In this document: positions 28,169-37,044 of the stretch, piece after piece
Numbering within the stretch: position 1 is the first letter of the stretch
How the letters are laid out: each line of letters opens with the position of its first letter
NCBI GenBank assembly: GCA_009840595.1
Contig: VXNK01000061.1
Location: 1-51,605, forward strand
Reading direction: 5' to 3'
Origin: Rhodospirillaceae bacterium
GTDB taxonomy: Bacteria; Pseudomonadota; Alphaproteobacteria; Bin65
Length of the DNA: 51,605 bases
Notes under the pieces: model-generated
Seen by the model: only the letters and a program-made list of their open reading frames with translations
Told to the model about the DNA's origin: nothing
Database searches by the model: none
Translations under genes and position numbers: made by a program

Positions 28169-28714
28169 TTATCCCACCCGCTCGACCCAGGCCGTCAGGG
28201 CCTTCATGTAATCCGTCAGGATGTCCCGGGTCGCCGCGTCGGTCAGCGCGCCGTTCTCGTCGAACTTCGTGTGCGCGGCGCCGACGAAGATTTCCGGCCG
28301 GTTCATCACCAGGCCTTCGAGAAAGATGAAGGAGCGGCGCAGGTCGTATTGCGCCCGGGCGGTGCCCAGACCCCCCATCGCCGCGCCCATGACGCCGATC
28401 GGCTTGTTTTTGAACGGCTGGTCCGGCACGCGGGAAATCCAGTCGATGGCGTTCTTCAGCACCCCCGAGACGCCGTAATTGTATTCCGGGGTCGAGATCA
28501 GCAGGCCGTCTGCGGCGCGGATCTCCTCCGCCAGCGCGGTCACCGCCGCCGGGATCGCCTTCTGCTTCTCGTCGTCGTTGTAGGGCGGGATTTCGCCGAG
28601 GCGGTCGAACGGGGTGACGCCGGTACCGTCGGGCGCCGCGGCGCCGGCGGCGCGGATCAGGCTGGCGTTGAAGGAACCGGCGCGCAGGCTGCCGGCGATA
28701 CCGAGAAGGTTCAT
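28169..28714 (-). CDS. NAD(P)H-dependent FMN reductase / quinone reductase
   Basis: A flavodoxin-fold reductase of 181 aa. The FMN phosphate loop is GIAGSLRAGSFN (residues 5-16) and the isoalloxazine loop is STPEYNYGVSGVLKNAIDW, both typical of the chromate/quinone/azo-reductase (ChrR, NQR) family. It uses NAD(P)H to reduce quinones, metals or free flavin. It is divergent from a TPP enzyme, with a 148-base gap. A role in supplying reduced flavin to the monooxygenase at 35.8 kb is conceivable but not supported by position. Confidence 0.9.
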   Translation of the reverse strand: MNLLGIAGSLRAGSFNASLIRAAGAAAPDGTGVTPFDRLGEIPPYNDDEKQKAIPAAVTALAEEIRAADGLLISTPEYNYGVSGVLKNAIDWISRVPDQPFKNKPIGVMGAAMGGLGTARAQYDLRRSFIFLEGLVMNRPEIFVGAAHTKFDENGALTDAATRDILTDYMKALTAWVERVG

Positions 28715-28862
28715 CGTTCGCTCCGGGATTGGTAGGGGGTGTCGCCGCCGTCACCTAGCCGGCTGCACGGCGATCCGCAAGACCGGCGGCGGGACGCCCT
28801 GACGCTTCCGCCGCGCCCGCGAAGGGTGGTAACGGAAGGCGTCAACCGACCGCGGAGAGATC

Positions 28863-30569
28863 ATGACCGGTACAGCAGCCGCCCCCGCCGACAATCTCAG
28901 GACCGGCGGGCAAATCCTGGTCGACCAGCTGCGCATCCACGGCGTCGAGCGCGTGTTCTGCGTGCCCGGCGAGAGCTATCTCGCAGTGCTCGACGCGTTT
29001 GTCGACGTGCCGGAAATCCACGTCGTGACCGCGCGCCAGGAGGGCGGCGCGGCGATCATGGCGGAGGCCCACGGCAAGCTGACCGGCACCCCCGGCGTCT
29101 GTTTCGTCACCCGCGGGCCAGGCGCGACCAATGCCAGCGCCGGCATGCATATCGGCTTCCAGGATTCGACGCCGATGATCCTGTTCGTCGGCCAGGTCGC
29201 CCGCGCCACGGCGGACCGGGAGGCCTTCCAGGAAATCGACTACCGGCGCATGTACGGCCAGCTGGCGAAATGGGTCGGCCAGATCGAGGATCCGGAGCGC
29301 ATCCCGGAGCTGGTCTCCCGCGCCTTTCATACGGCGGTCAACGGCCGGCCGGGACCGGTCGTCCTCGCCCTGCCCGAGGACATGCTGGTCCAGCGCGCCG
29401 GGGTCGGCGACGCGCGCCGGTACCGCGAGATGCAGCCGGCGCCGCCCCCGGAAGACATGGAGCGGCTGCGCGGCCTGCTGCTCAAGGCCGAACGGCCGAT
29501 GGCCCTGCTCGGCGGCGGCGGCTGGGACCGGCAGGCCGTCGCCGGCTTCGAAACCTTTGCCGGGGCGTTCGACCTGCCGGTTGCGGTCTCGTTCCGCTGC
29601 CAGGCCTATTTCGACAACCGGCTGGACCAATATGCCGGCCATGCCGGGGTAGGCGCCGACCCGGCGCTGAACGACCGGATCGCGGCGGCGGACCTGCTGC
29701 TGGTCGCCGGCGCGCGCCTCGGCGAGGTGACGACCGGCGGCTACACCATCGTGCGCCCGCCGGTGCCGGAACAGACGCTCATCCATGTCCATCCCGGCGC
29801 CGAGGAACTCGGCCGGGTCTATCAGCCGGACCTCGGCATCAATGCCGGAATGAAGCATTTCGCGGCGGCGGCGGCCGCGCTGGACGCGCCGGAATCGGTG
29901 CCCTGGAGCGCATGGCGCGCGGACGCCCGCGGCGATCATCTCGCTTTCCTAAGGCCCCATCCGGTGCCCGGCGACGTCCAGATCGGTGAGATCGTCGCCT
30001 GGCTGAGCGACCGGCTGCCGGAGGACGCCATCCTGTGCAACGGCGCCGGCAACTACAACACCTGGCTGCACAGGAGCTTCGTGTTCAAGGGCTACCGGAC
30101 GCAGATCGGCGCGACTTCCGGCTCGATGGGCTACGGCACGCCGGCGGCCATCGCCGCCAGCCTGGCCGAACCGGAGCGGACGGTCGTCAACTGGACCGGC
30201 GACGGCTGTTTGCTGATGCACGGCCAGGAGCTGGCGACGGCGATGCAATACGGGGCGAAGGTCGTCAACATCGTGGTCAACAACGGCATGCTCGGCAGCA
30301 TCCGGATCCACCAGGAGCGGGACTATCCGACCCGCGTCTCCGCGACCGCCCTGCGCAACCCGGATTTCGTCGCGCTCGCCGAAGCCTACGGCCTGCACGG
30401 CGAGACCGTGCGCACGACCGACGATTTCGCGCCGGCCTTCGAACGCTGCCTCGCGGCGGCGCGGTCGTCGCTGATCGACCTCCAGGTCAGCCCGGACGCC
30501 GGCACGACGACCCGCTCGATCGGCGAAATCCGCGACGCCGCCCTGGCGCGGCTGCGGCCGGTCGGCTGA
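28863..30569 (+). CDS. thiamine-pyrophosphate enzyme, acetolactate synthase-like
   Basis: A 568-residue TPP-dependent enzyme with the three ThDP domains. The N-terminal pyrimidine-binding domain has catalytic E60 in ARQEGGAA and the TRGPGATN loop. The central domain is at about 200-340. The C-terminal pyrophosphate domain has GDG (446-448) and NN (473-474), the metal-binding motif spaced as usual. It resembles IlvB-like proteins that act without a regulatory subunit: 2-ketoacid decarboxylases, carboligases and related lyases. No small subunit (ilvH) is adjacent. The next gene on the strand is a cysteine amidohydrolase, 107 bases on. The substrate is unknown. Confidence 0.88.
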   Translation: MTGTAAAPADNLRTGGQILVDQLRIHGVERVFCVPGESYLAVLDAFVDVPEIHVVTARQEGGAAIMAEAHGKLTGTPGVCFVTRGPGATNASAGMHIGFQDSTPMILFVGQVARATADREAFQEIDYRRMYGQLAKWVGQIEDPERIPELVSRAFHTAVNGRPGPVVLALPEDMLVQRAGVGDARRYREMQPAPPPEDMERLRGLLLKAERPMALLGGGGWDRQAVAGFETFAGAFDLPVAVSFRCQAYFDNRLDQYAGHAGVGADPALNDRIAAADLLLVAGARLGEVTTGGYTIVRPPVPEQTLIHVHPGAEELGRVYQPDLGINAGMKHFAAAAAALDAPESVPWSAWRADARGDHLAFLRPHPVPGDVQIGEIVAWLSDRLPEDAILCNGAGNYNTWLHRSFVFKGYRTQIGATSGSMGYGTPAAIAASLAEPERTVVNWTGDGCLLMHGQELATAMQYGAKVVNIVVNNGMLGSIRIHQERDYPTRVSATALRNPDFVALAEAYGLHGETVRTTDDFAPAFERCLAAARSSLIDLQVSPDAGTTTRSIGEIRDAALARLRPVG

Positions 30570-30676
30570 GGCCGGGCGCACCGGACGCGGCAAGGCTGAC
30601 GGGCGGCCGTCGAAGCTGTATGTATGGACGGCGGGCGAAAGCGCTTGCCGCAAAATGAGGGGAAGGAAGCGGTCCG

Positions 30677-31324
30677 ATGAGCGACGTCGATATCTACAAG
30701 ACCCAGAATTTCGGCAACAGCAGCGGATGGGGCCGGTCGCCGGCCCTGCTGATCGTCGATTTCGTCAACGGCTTCACCGATCCGGCGCGCTTCGGCGGCG
30801 GCAACATCCAGGAGGCGATCGCCAACACGGCGGTGCTGCTCGACGCCTGCCGCAGCTATGGCCTGCCCGTCGTGTTCACCCGGGTGATCTATGCCGACGA
30901 CGGCGCGGACGCCGGCGTGTTCTGCCTCAAGGCGCCGAGCCTCGTGACGCTGACCGAGGACAATCCGGAGAGCCATGTCGTCGATGCGCTGAAGCCGCGC
31001 GACGGCGAGCTGATCGCGCGCAAGCAGCAGCCCTCGGCCTTCTTCGGCACCAACCTGCATTCCTGGCTCACCATGCGCGGCGTCGACACGATCATCCAGA
31101 CCGGCTGCACGACCTCTGGCTGCGTCCGCGCCTCGGTGATCGATGCGCTGAGCTACAACTACCGCAACATCGTCGTGACCGATTGCGTCGGCGACCGGGC
31201 GCTCGGCCCGCACGAGGCCAACCTGTTCGACATGGGCCAGAAATACGCCGACCTGCTGACCTGCGAGGAGACGCTGGCCGCGCTCGCCCAACTCATGGGC
31301 GTCCGCGCCGAAGCAGCGGAATAG
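30677..31324 (+). CDS. isochorismatase / N-carbamoylsarcosine amidase family hydrolase
   Basis: A 215-residue cysteine hydrolase. The triad is D28 (LLIVDFVNGF), K116 (IARKQQPSAF) and nucleophile C149 (TTSGCVRAS). The FTDPA segment and the FFGTNL loop resemble N-carbamoylsarcosine amidohydrolase and maleamate amidohydrolase more than isochorismatase. The ATG has GGAAGG eight to ten bases upstream. It follows the TPP enzyme and may share its transcript. It should cleave an amide or carbamoyl group; the exact substrate is open. Convergent with the next gene. Confidence 0.88.
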   Translation: MSDVDIYKTQNFGNSSGWGRSPALLIVDFVNGFTDPARFGGGNIQEAIANTAVLLDACRSYGLPVVFTRVIYADDGADAGVFCLKAPSLVTLTEDNPESHVVDALKPRDGELIARKQQPSAFFGTNLHSWLTMRGVDTIIQTGCTTSGCVRASVIDALSYNYRNIVVTDCVGDRALGPHEANLFDMGQKYADLLTCEETLAALAQLMGVRAEAAE

Positions 31325-31351
31325 GGCCGCCGCGGGGCACGGGCCGGTCGG

Positions 31352-32422
31352 CTACCGCGCCGCCGGGGTGTAGGTAAGGCTCAGGCCGAGGAACTTCTGC
31401 AGCGGGTCGAGATCGAGCCTCTGGCCCTTCGCCTGTTTCGCCTGTGCGGACAGGGCGCCGAAATACCCGATGATGCTGGCGACCGGCAGGGGCCGGCCGG
31501 GCCTGAGCGCGATCGTCAGCGTACCCGGCGCCTGCATCCATCGCGCCGCCGCGCGCAGCATCGCCGGCGCGAAGACCCCGGAGAAACGGGCGGTCATGCC
31601 GGCCAGCGAGCCGGCAAATCCCTGCCGCATCGCCTTCGCCGTGATCTTCGGGGCGTCCGGGTTCTTCTTCGAATGCTCCTCGGCCACAAAAGCAAAAATC
31701 CTGCCGAGGCCGCCCAGATCGGTCATGGCATAGGTCATCCGGTGCACGCGCGTCGCGGCGAAGAGATCGAGGAACATGGTGCCTACGGCGTCCGGCTGCG
31801 TCGATCCCACGCTGCCCGGCCCCAGTTTTTCCAGAAGCTTCGGGTCCCTCAGCCGGGCGAATTCCACGCCGTCGAACCGGCCGGCCATCTCGACGCGCAG
31901 CAGGCCGCGTATCGTCGCCGTGCCGGAGTCCAGGGTCACGGAACCGGCCGCAGGATCCAGTTCGTAGACCTGCGAGAGGTCGATCACCAGCGTTTCGCCG
32001 CCGAAAACGGCCAGCGACCTGCTCCAGCCCATGAGGTCCAGCACACTGCCGCCGGGGCGGATGCCACTGAACGTCAGGTCGGCGAAATGCGGCAGTTCCG
32101 GGTTGCGGTAGTCATAGCGGCGGGCGATGATCGTTTCCGCCGTGAAGCTAAGGGTCTCGGTTTTCTTCGGCGCGTCCGGATTTTTCGGATCCTGCCACGG
32201 CATCGCGACCTCGTATTTCAGGTTCCGGATCGTCAGGACGCCGTTTTCTTCGGAGACCGGGCCGTAGCTGAACTTCGCGCCGTACCGGTCGTAGCCGTAG
32301 AACAGCTTCTCGGCCTTCTGCGCCGGCGTCAGCGATTCCTGCGCCAGTGCCGCGCCCGGCAGGCCCACGGCCAGCACGGCGGCGAACAGCGCGACGGCGC
32401 AGGCGCGCGTTGCGGTCAGCAT
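31352..32422 (-). CDS. secreted protein of unknown function
   Basis: A 356-residue protein with a clear signal peptide (residues 1-24, ending GAALAQ) and a beta-rich mature part. Repeated patterns read like strand-turn-strand units. One is SFTAETIIARRYDYRNPELPH; another is the SGIRPGG segment followed by AGRFDGVEFARL. No catalytic motif, cysteine pair or membrane helix was recognised, and I do not know the family. Predicted to be periplasmic or surface-associated. It starts 37 bases after the downstream end of the PEP-mutase family gene on the same strand, so the two may form an operon. Confidence 0.7.
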   Translation of the reverse strand: MLTATRACAVALFAAVLAVGLPGAALAQESLTPAQKAEKLFYGYDRYGAKFSYGPVSEENGVLTIRNLKYEVAMPWQDPKNPDAPKKTETLSFTAETIIARRYDYRNPELPHFADLTFSGIRPGGSVLDLMGWSRSLAVFGGETLVIDLSQVYELDPAAGSVTLDSGTATIRGLLRVEMAGRFDGVEFARLRDPKLLEKLGPGSVGSTQPDAVGTMFLDLFAATRVHRMTYAMTDLGGLGRIFAFVAEEHSKKNPDAPKITAKAMRQGFAGSLAGMTARFSGVFAPAMLRAAARWMQAPGTLTIALRPGRPLPVASIIGYFGALSAQAKQAKGQRLDLDPLQKFLGLSLTYTPAAR

Positions 32423-32459
32423 CGAACCGGCACTGCGGCCCGGCCGGTTGCGCCGGGCC

Positions 32460-33347
32460 TTACACGGCCTCGGCCCACTTCTTCTCGAATTCCCAGACAT
32501 CCTCGAACCCCATCAGCCGGCTGAACTCCTGGAAGTCGTAGAGCGGCGCGCTGGCGCCGATGCTCGACCCGGTCTCGCGGATCTGCGCGTAGACCCGGCG
32601 CAGCGCCTCGCCCGCCGCCAGGAAGCCGGCCGCCGGATAGATCGCCAGCGAATAGCCGATCGCCCGGTAGTCGGCGACCGGCAGGACCGGCGTGCTGCCG
32701 CCCTCGACGACGTTCACGAGCAGGGGCTTGCCCCGGAACGCCTCGCCGATCCGCTGCATCTCCTGTTCATTCTCGGGCGATTCGATGAACAGGATGTCGG
32801 CGCCCGCTTCGGCGAAGGCTTCGCCCCGGCGCAGCGCCTCGTCCAGGCCGTACAGGCCGCGGGCGTCGGTGCGGGCGACGATCAGGAAATCCTTCGAGTC
32901 CCGCGAGGCCGCGGCGACCCGGAGCTTGGCGACCGCATCTTCGAGCGGGATCACCCGGCGGCCCGGCGTGTGGCCGCATTTCTTGGGAAATTCCTGGTCC
33001 TCGAGCTGGATCGCCGCGGCGCCGGCCGCCTCGTAGCCGCGCACCGTGCGCTCCACGTTGAGCAGGCCGCCATAGCCGGTGTCGCCATCGGCGATCAGCG
33101 GCGTCTCCGTGACACTGACGAACTGGCCGACCCGGCCGACCATGTCGGTGTAAGTCGCCAGCCCGGCGTCGGGAATGCCGAGATGGCTGGCGACGGCGCC
33201 GTAGCCGGTCATGTAGAGCGCGTCGAAGCCCATCGCGTCGGCGACGCGCGCCGAAATCATCTCGAACACGCCGGGCAGCGATATCCATTCCCGCCTGCGG
33301 ATCTTTTCTGCCAACGCGGCGTTGGCCGCCTGTCGAGTCGCTGTCAT
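32460..33347 (-). CDS. isocitrate lyase / PEP mutase family enzyme
   Basis: A 295-residue (beta/alpha)8 barrel, the length of methylisocitrate lyase and oxaloacetate decarboxylase-type members. The metal site is ADGDTGYGG (86-94). The active-site loop EDQEFPKKCGH (116-126) carries the lyase cysteine C124, so it should be a C-C lyase and not a PEP mutase. ARTDARG follows near 170. Whether it cleaves methylisocitrate, dimethylmalate or decarboxylates oxaloacetate cannot be told by eye. The ATG has AGGAGT six bases upstream; the frame is open upstream but that part is repeat DNA. Confidence 0.88.
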   Translation of the reverse strand: MTATRQAANAALAEKIRRREWISLPGVFEMISARVADAMGFDALYMTGYGAVASHLGIPDAGLATYTDMVGRVGQFVSVTETPLIADGDTGYGGLLNVERTVRGYEAAGAAAIQLEDQEFPKKCGHTPGRRVIPLEDAVAKLRVAAASRDSKDFLIVARTDARGLYGLDEALRRGEAFAEAGADILFIESPENEQEMQRIGEAFRGKPLLVNVVEGGSTPVLPVADYRAIGYSLAIYPAAGFLAAGEALRRVYAQIRETGSSIGASAPLYDFQEFSRLMGFEDVWEFEKKWAEAV

Positions 33348-33466
33348 CGTCACTCCTGTCGCAATTGTTGCCGTGCCGGCCGGCGCCGGCGAGGCTGTCC
33401 GGTCCCTGCCAATATAGAGCGGGAACAGCCGCCGGTCAGCGGCCGGAACGCGAAGATGCGGACTGC

Positions 33467-33590
33467 CCCTTCGATACGCCCCGAATCGAATCCGGGGCCG
33501 CTCAGGGTGGAGGAGGGCCGTGCAGGTACAGCGACACAATACCAGCCTCCCTCATCCCGAGCAGGCGCGAAGCGCCGTATCGAGGGGCGT
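33467..33590. repeat. inverted pair of REP-like repeats
   Basis: The block CCTCATCCCGAGCAGGCGCGAAGCGCCGTATCGAGGGGC-like (33551-33588) is a palindromic unit with a GGCGCGAAGCGCC core. A partly matching inverse unit begins with CCCCTTCGATACGCC (33466-33480) and ends GCTCAGGGTGGAGGAG (33499-33514). Units of this type are common between genes in alphaproteobacteria. The 33348-33591 gap holds no gene. Confidence 0.55.
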
Positions 33591-33591
33591 A

Positions 33592-35604
33592 TCAGCCGTT
33601 CAGGACCGCGCTGAGGGCGCCGCGCTCGCGGATTTCATCGAACCAGACTGCGAGCGCCGGCCAGGCCGCCCGCCAGTCCTCGCCGGGCAACTGCCGGTCG
33701 AGATGCGCCAGCATGGCCGCGAGCGCGATATCGCCGCGGGAGAACTGCGCGCCGACGGCAAAGGACCGGTCGCCGAGCATGGCGGCGGCGGTCGCCAGGC
33801 CGTCCCGCACCCGGGTGCGCCGGCGGGCGATCCAGTCCCCGTCCCCTCCGGGGGTTTCGGCCGGCGCGCCGCGGGCGCCGGCGATGTAGAGATCGACCGC
33901 GGCGGCGTTCACCCCTTCGGTGAGCGCTTCCCAGGTCTTGACCTCGAAGACCTCCGCCGGATCCACCGGCATCAACGGGGGCACGGGGCGGACGGTCTCC
34001 AGGTAATCGAGGATGGTCCGCGTATCGTAGAGGGCGACCTCCCCTTGCGCCTCCTCTCCGGCCGGGGCGCCGAAGCGGACCAGCGGGTTCCGGTTCAGCG
34101 GGTTTTCCGAGACGCCCTCGCCGGGCTGCCAGGTCATGTCTTCGACCAGCCGGTAGGCCAGCCCCTTCTCGCGCAGCGCGATCAGCACCCGGCTGGTGTC
34201 CGGCCCCGGCGCGGGCGAGATCACGGCGATCGGGCCGTCCGGCAGCCGGCCGGTATCGGCCGGCGTGCGGCCCGGCCCCGGCCCGCTCAGCGCCTTGGGC
34301 GGCGCAGCTTCCGGTTCGGCGGCCTCTTCCCTCTCCTGCCGGCGCGGCGCGGGCGCCCCGTTGCCGTCGGCGATCAGCGCGGCATAGTCCCGGCGTTCGA
34401 GCAGAAGCGAGGTCGCGGCGCCGAAGACCAGCCCCCAGAACGGCGCGCCGATGCCGAGCAGGTTGACGTTCACGCCGGGGATCAGGTCGGTCACCGTTAC
34501 GACCAGGCTGACCGTCGCGCCGATGGCGAAGCGGCCGCCGAAGCCGGCGGTGAAGGCCTGTTGCAGGACCGGCAGCATGGCCAGCCCGCCGATGATGTAG
34601 ATGAAGGATTCCGGCACCGAGAGCGCCAGCCGGGTCACCACCGGCGACAGCAGGCCGAAGGCGACCGCCAGCGCGGCCCAGAGATAGGCGCCGACGAAAT
34701 GGAAGCGCACCGCGCCGGACGAGGCCAGGATCGCGTTGGTCGGCCCGGTCATGCAGGTGTTGACGCTGCTGTAGGCGGCGAACAGCAGCGAGCCGGCGCC
34801 GCACATGAAAGTGCTGGTGTTGGTCGGCGGATCGTGGCCGGAGACGCGCAGGATGGCGATGCCCTGGGCGTTCTGCAACGCGAGCACGGAAACGAGCAGC
34901 GGCAGGACCAGATCGAGCAGCGCCGCCTTCGAGAAGACCGGCTGGACGATATCGGGCCGGGCGATCTGCAGCGTCAACTCCTGCTGGAGCGCGAACTGGC
35001 CGCCGTCGACCGCCATGTAGCCGGCGGCCAGCAGCGCCATCAGCACCGGCGGCAGAAATCGCGCCACCGGCTTCCAGAAGGAAAACACGATCCAGGCGAT
35101 CAGCGCCGCCAGGGCGATCCTCAATTCCTTGTCGAAGGCGTCGACCGCCAGGATGCCGAACTTCAGGAACACCCCGGCGACCATGGCCATGACGATCGGC
35201 TGGGGCACGAAGCGCATGATCGCCTTGAAGCCGCTGGTGACGCCGAGCAGGATCATCACCGCACCGGTCACCATGTAGGCGCCGACGATTTCGGCGAACG
35301 GATATTTGAGCAACGCCTGGCCGGCGATGGCCGTGCCGGAGATCGTCCAGGCGAAGGCGAGCGGCTGCTTGTAGAACCAGCTCATCGCGAAGGTGATGGC
35401 GCCGCCGCCGGCAAAGCCGATGAAGATCCACGACGACAGGGTCTCAGTGGAGAGCCCGCCGGCGATCCCGATGGTCAGGATCAGCGCGACCGGCCCGGTC
35501 GAGGCGAACAGGAAGGCGACGACGGCATTCGCCAGATGGTGCGGGCGGACGGCCAGCAGCGTCTCGGCAAATCGCGGGCGGTCGGGGGCTGGCCGTTCAA
35601 ACAC
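33592..35604 (-). CDS. BenE-type benzoate transporter fused to a glutathione S-transferase domain
   Basis: One uninterrupted 670-residue frame. Residues about 20-405 are a BenE-family proton/benzoate symporter: some twelve hydrophobic helices, SGTAIAGQALLKYPFAEI, GFKAIMRFVPQPIVMAMVAGV and SVNTCMTGPTNAI. Residues 411-457 form a proline/alanine/glutamate-rich linker. Residues 458-670 fold as a GST. Its thioredoxin part has IAVISPAPGPDTSRVLIAL, the cis-proline segment NRNPLV (504-509) and LYDTRTILDYLE (525-536). The helical C-terminal domain has FSRGDIALAAMLAHLDRQ. Free BenE proteins are about 390-400 aa and carry no GST. The domain would hang in the cytoplasm. The gene is divergent from an HsaA-like monooxygenase, pointing to aromatic acid uptake. 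Confidence 0.85.
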   Translation of the reverse strand: MFERPAPDRPRFAETLLAVRPHHLANAVVAFLFASTGPVALILTIGIAGGLSTETLSSWIFIGFAGGGAITFAMSWFYKQPLAFAWTISGTAIAGQALLKYPFAEIVGAYMVTGAVMILLGVTSGFKAIMRFVPQPIVMAMVAGVFLKFGILAVDAFDKELRIALAALIAWIVFSFWKPVARFLPPVLMALLAAGYMAVDGGQFALQQELTLQIARPDIVQPVFSKAALLDLVLPLLVSVLALQNAQGIAILRVSGHDPPTNTSTFMCGAGSLLFAAYSSVNTCMTGPTNAILASSGAVRFHFVGAYLWAALAVAFGLLSPVVTRLALSVPESFIYIIGGLAMLPVLQQAFTAGFGGRFAIGATVSLVVTVTDLIPGVNVNLLGIGAPFWGLVFGAATSLLLERRDYAALIADGNGAPAPRRQEREEAAEPEAAPPKALSGPGPGRTPADTGRLPDGPIAVISPAPGPDTSRVLIALREKGLAYRLVEDMTWQPGEGVSENPLNRNPLVRFGAPAGEEAQGEVALYDTRTILDYLETVRPVPPLMPVDPAEVFEVKTWEALTEGVNAAAVDLYIAGARGAPAETPGGDGDWIARRRTRVRDGLATAAAMLGDRSFAVGAQFSRGDIALAAMLAHLDRQLPGEDWRAAWPALAVWFDEIRERGALSAVLNG

Positions 35605-35744
35605 GGGAGGCGGCGGGCTCGTTCGCTATGTCCGGCACCGCGCGGTCAACGGCGGCGCGCGGCCGGCGCACGTTAGCGGCGCGGGCGACGGCCGGTCAAC
35701 GCGCGGGATCGGCCCGGCGCGCCGAAGAGGACCGGTGCCGGAGA

Positions 35745-35781
35745 TTGGACCTGCCGGCGGACCGGCTCTATTCTGCCGGCG
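35745..35781 (+). promoter_or_regulatory. candidate promoter with CTGCCGGCG direct repeats around the -10
   Basis: TTGGAC (35745-35750) and TCTATT (35767-35772) are 16 bases apart. The 9-mer CTGCCGGCG occurs at 35751-35759 and 35773-35781, 22 bases (two helical turns) apart, bracketing the -10. That is the layout of a repressor site. It lies in the 205-base divergent gap between the BenE-GST gene and the monooxygenase gene at 35810. Confidence 0.45.
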
Positions 35782-35809
35782 CAAATCCAACGGATCCGGG
35801 GAGGGCGGC

Positions 35810-37021
35810 ATGGCTGTCGGCACGCTCGACAAAGAGGTTGTAACGGAGAGTCCGTCCCACGACGAGATCGTGGCGCGCGCCGAGCGGGTCGCGGTCGCGC
35901 TCCGCGACAATGCGGCCGAGGCCGACGACCTGCGCCGGGTGCCCGACGATTCGGTCCGGCTGATGAAGGAACAGGGCCTGCTCAGGGTCATCCAGCCGCG
36001 CCGGGCCGGCGGCTGGGAAATGTCGCTGCGCGCCCATCTCGACGTCATCGGCGCGCTGGCGGAAGGCTGCGCTTCGTCCGCCTGGGTCGCCGGCGTCGCC
36101 CACGCGCACAGCTGGATGCTCGGCCACTTCCCTGAGCAAGCGTTGCAGGACGTCTACGGCGCCGACCCGACCAACCTCGTCGCCGCCGTGATCGGCCCGC
36201 GCGGCCGGGCGGTGCGCCACGCCGACGGCAGCCACACGCTGGAGGGCTTCTGGCCGTTCGGCTCCGGCTGCCACCACGCCGACTGGCTGATCCTCGGCGC
36301 CGAGGTGTTCGACGAGGCCGGCGAACTGATCGAGCCAGGCGATTTCGTCGTTCCGGCCAGCGCTGTCGAAATCCGCGACGACTGGTATGTCGCCGGCCTC
36401 CAGGGCACCGGCAGCAATTCGCTGACCTGCAAGGGCCTCGAAATCCCGGCCCACCGCTTCCTCTCCATGCCGAAGCTGTTCGACCTCGATACGCCGGGCC
36501 TGGAAGACTATGACGGTTGGCTCTACCGGGCGGAGGCCGTGCCGGTGCTCGCGCTGTGCATCACCGGCAGTTCGCTGGGCATCGCCCGGGCCGCCCTGCC
36601 GGAATATCTGCGCATCGTGCCCGGCAAGGCGCTCGCCTACACCCACTATACGGCGGAGGAATTCGTCGGCACCCAGATCGGCGTTGCCGAGGCGGCGACC
36701 CTGATCGACTGCGCCCATTTCCTGCTCTACCGCATCGCCGACGATATCGACCGCTACGCCAGGGCCGGCGAGCGGATGCCGATGGAAATGCGCGGCCGCA
36801 TCCGCATGGACTGCGCCCAGGGCGTGCGCTTCTGCATGGAGGCGGTCGACAAGCTGTTCCACACCGCCGGCGCCTCGGGCCTGTCGCTCAAGGGCTCGCT
36901 GCAGCGGGCCTGGCGCAACCTGCACGCCATCAACATGCACGGCCTGCTGGCCTACGACACCAGCGCGGAACTCTACGGCCGGGTCATGCTCGGCCTGGAG
37001 CCGAACACCGAGATCATCTGA
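35810..37021 (+). CDS. acyl-CoA dehydrogenase-fold flavin monooxygenase, HsaA/HpaB-C2-like
   Basis: A 403-residue protein of the acyl-CoA dehydrogenase fold. The N-terminal LRRVPDDSVRLMKEQGLLRVIQP and the block around SSAWVAGVAHAHSWMLGHFPE are typical of FMNH2-dependent two-component hydroxylases (HsaA, p-hydroxyphenylacetate C2) and not of true acyl-CoA dehydrogenases. The central sheet has GFWPFGSGCHHADW and WYVAGLQGTGSN. The C-terminal helices carry AGASGLSLKGSLQRAWRNLHAINMH. It would hydroxylate an aromatic compound with reduced flavin supplied by a separate reductase, which is not adjacent. GGGAGG precedes the ATG. It is divergent from the BenE-GST gene. Confidence 0.87.
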   Translation: MAVGTLDKEVVTESPSHDEIVARAERVAVALRDNAAEADDLRRVPDDSVRLMKEQGLLRVIQPRRAGGWEMSLRAHLDVIGALAEGCASSAWVAGVAHAHSWMLGHFPEQALQDVYGADPTNLVAAVIGPRGRAVRHADGSHTLEGFWPFGSGCHHADWLILGAEVFDEAGELIEPGDFVVPASAVEIRDDWYVAGLQGTGSNSLTCKGLEIPAHRFLSMPKLFDLDTPGLEDYDGWLYRAEAVPVLALCITGSSLGIARAALPEYLRIVPGKALAYTHYTAEEFVGTQIGVAEAATLIDCAHFLLYRIADDIDRYARAGERMPMEMRGRIRMDCAQGVRFCMEAVDKLFHTAGASGLSLKGSLQRAWRNLHAINMHGLLAYDTSAELYGRVMLGLEPNTEII

Positions 37022-37044
37022 ACCGCACGGCCCGCGGGCGCCGC

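Noticed and set aside
32460..33347. True isocitrate lyase, completing a glyoxylate shunt with malate synthase
   Set aside because: At 295 aa it is far shorter than isocitrate lyase (about 430 aa) and fits the methylisocitrate-lyase/PEP-mutase size class instead.
33520..35676. Long open frame antisense to the BenE-GST gene
   Set aside because: Shadow frame with H/R/G-rich low-complexity translation and no recognisable motif.
35810..37021. Ordinary acyl-CoA dehydrogenase
   Set aside because: The SSAWVAGVAHAHSW block and lack of the usual CoA-dehydrogenase catalytic region point to the flavin-dependent hydroxylase branch of the fold.
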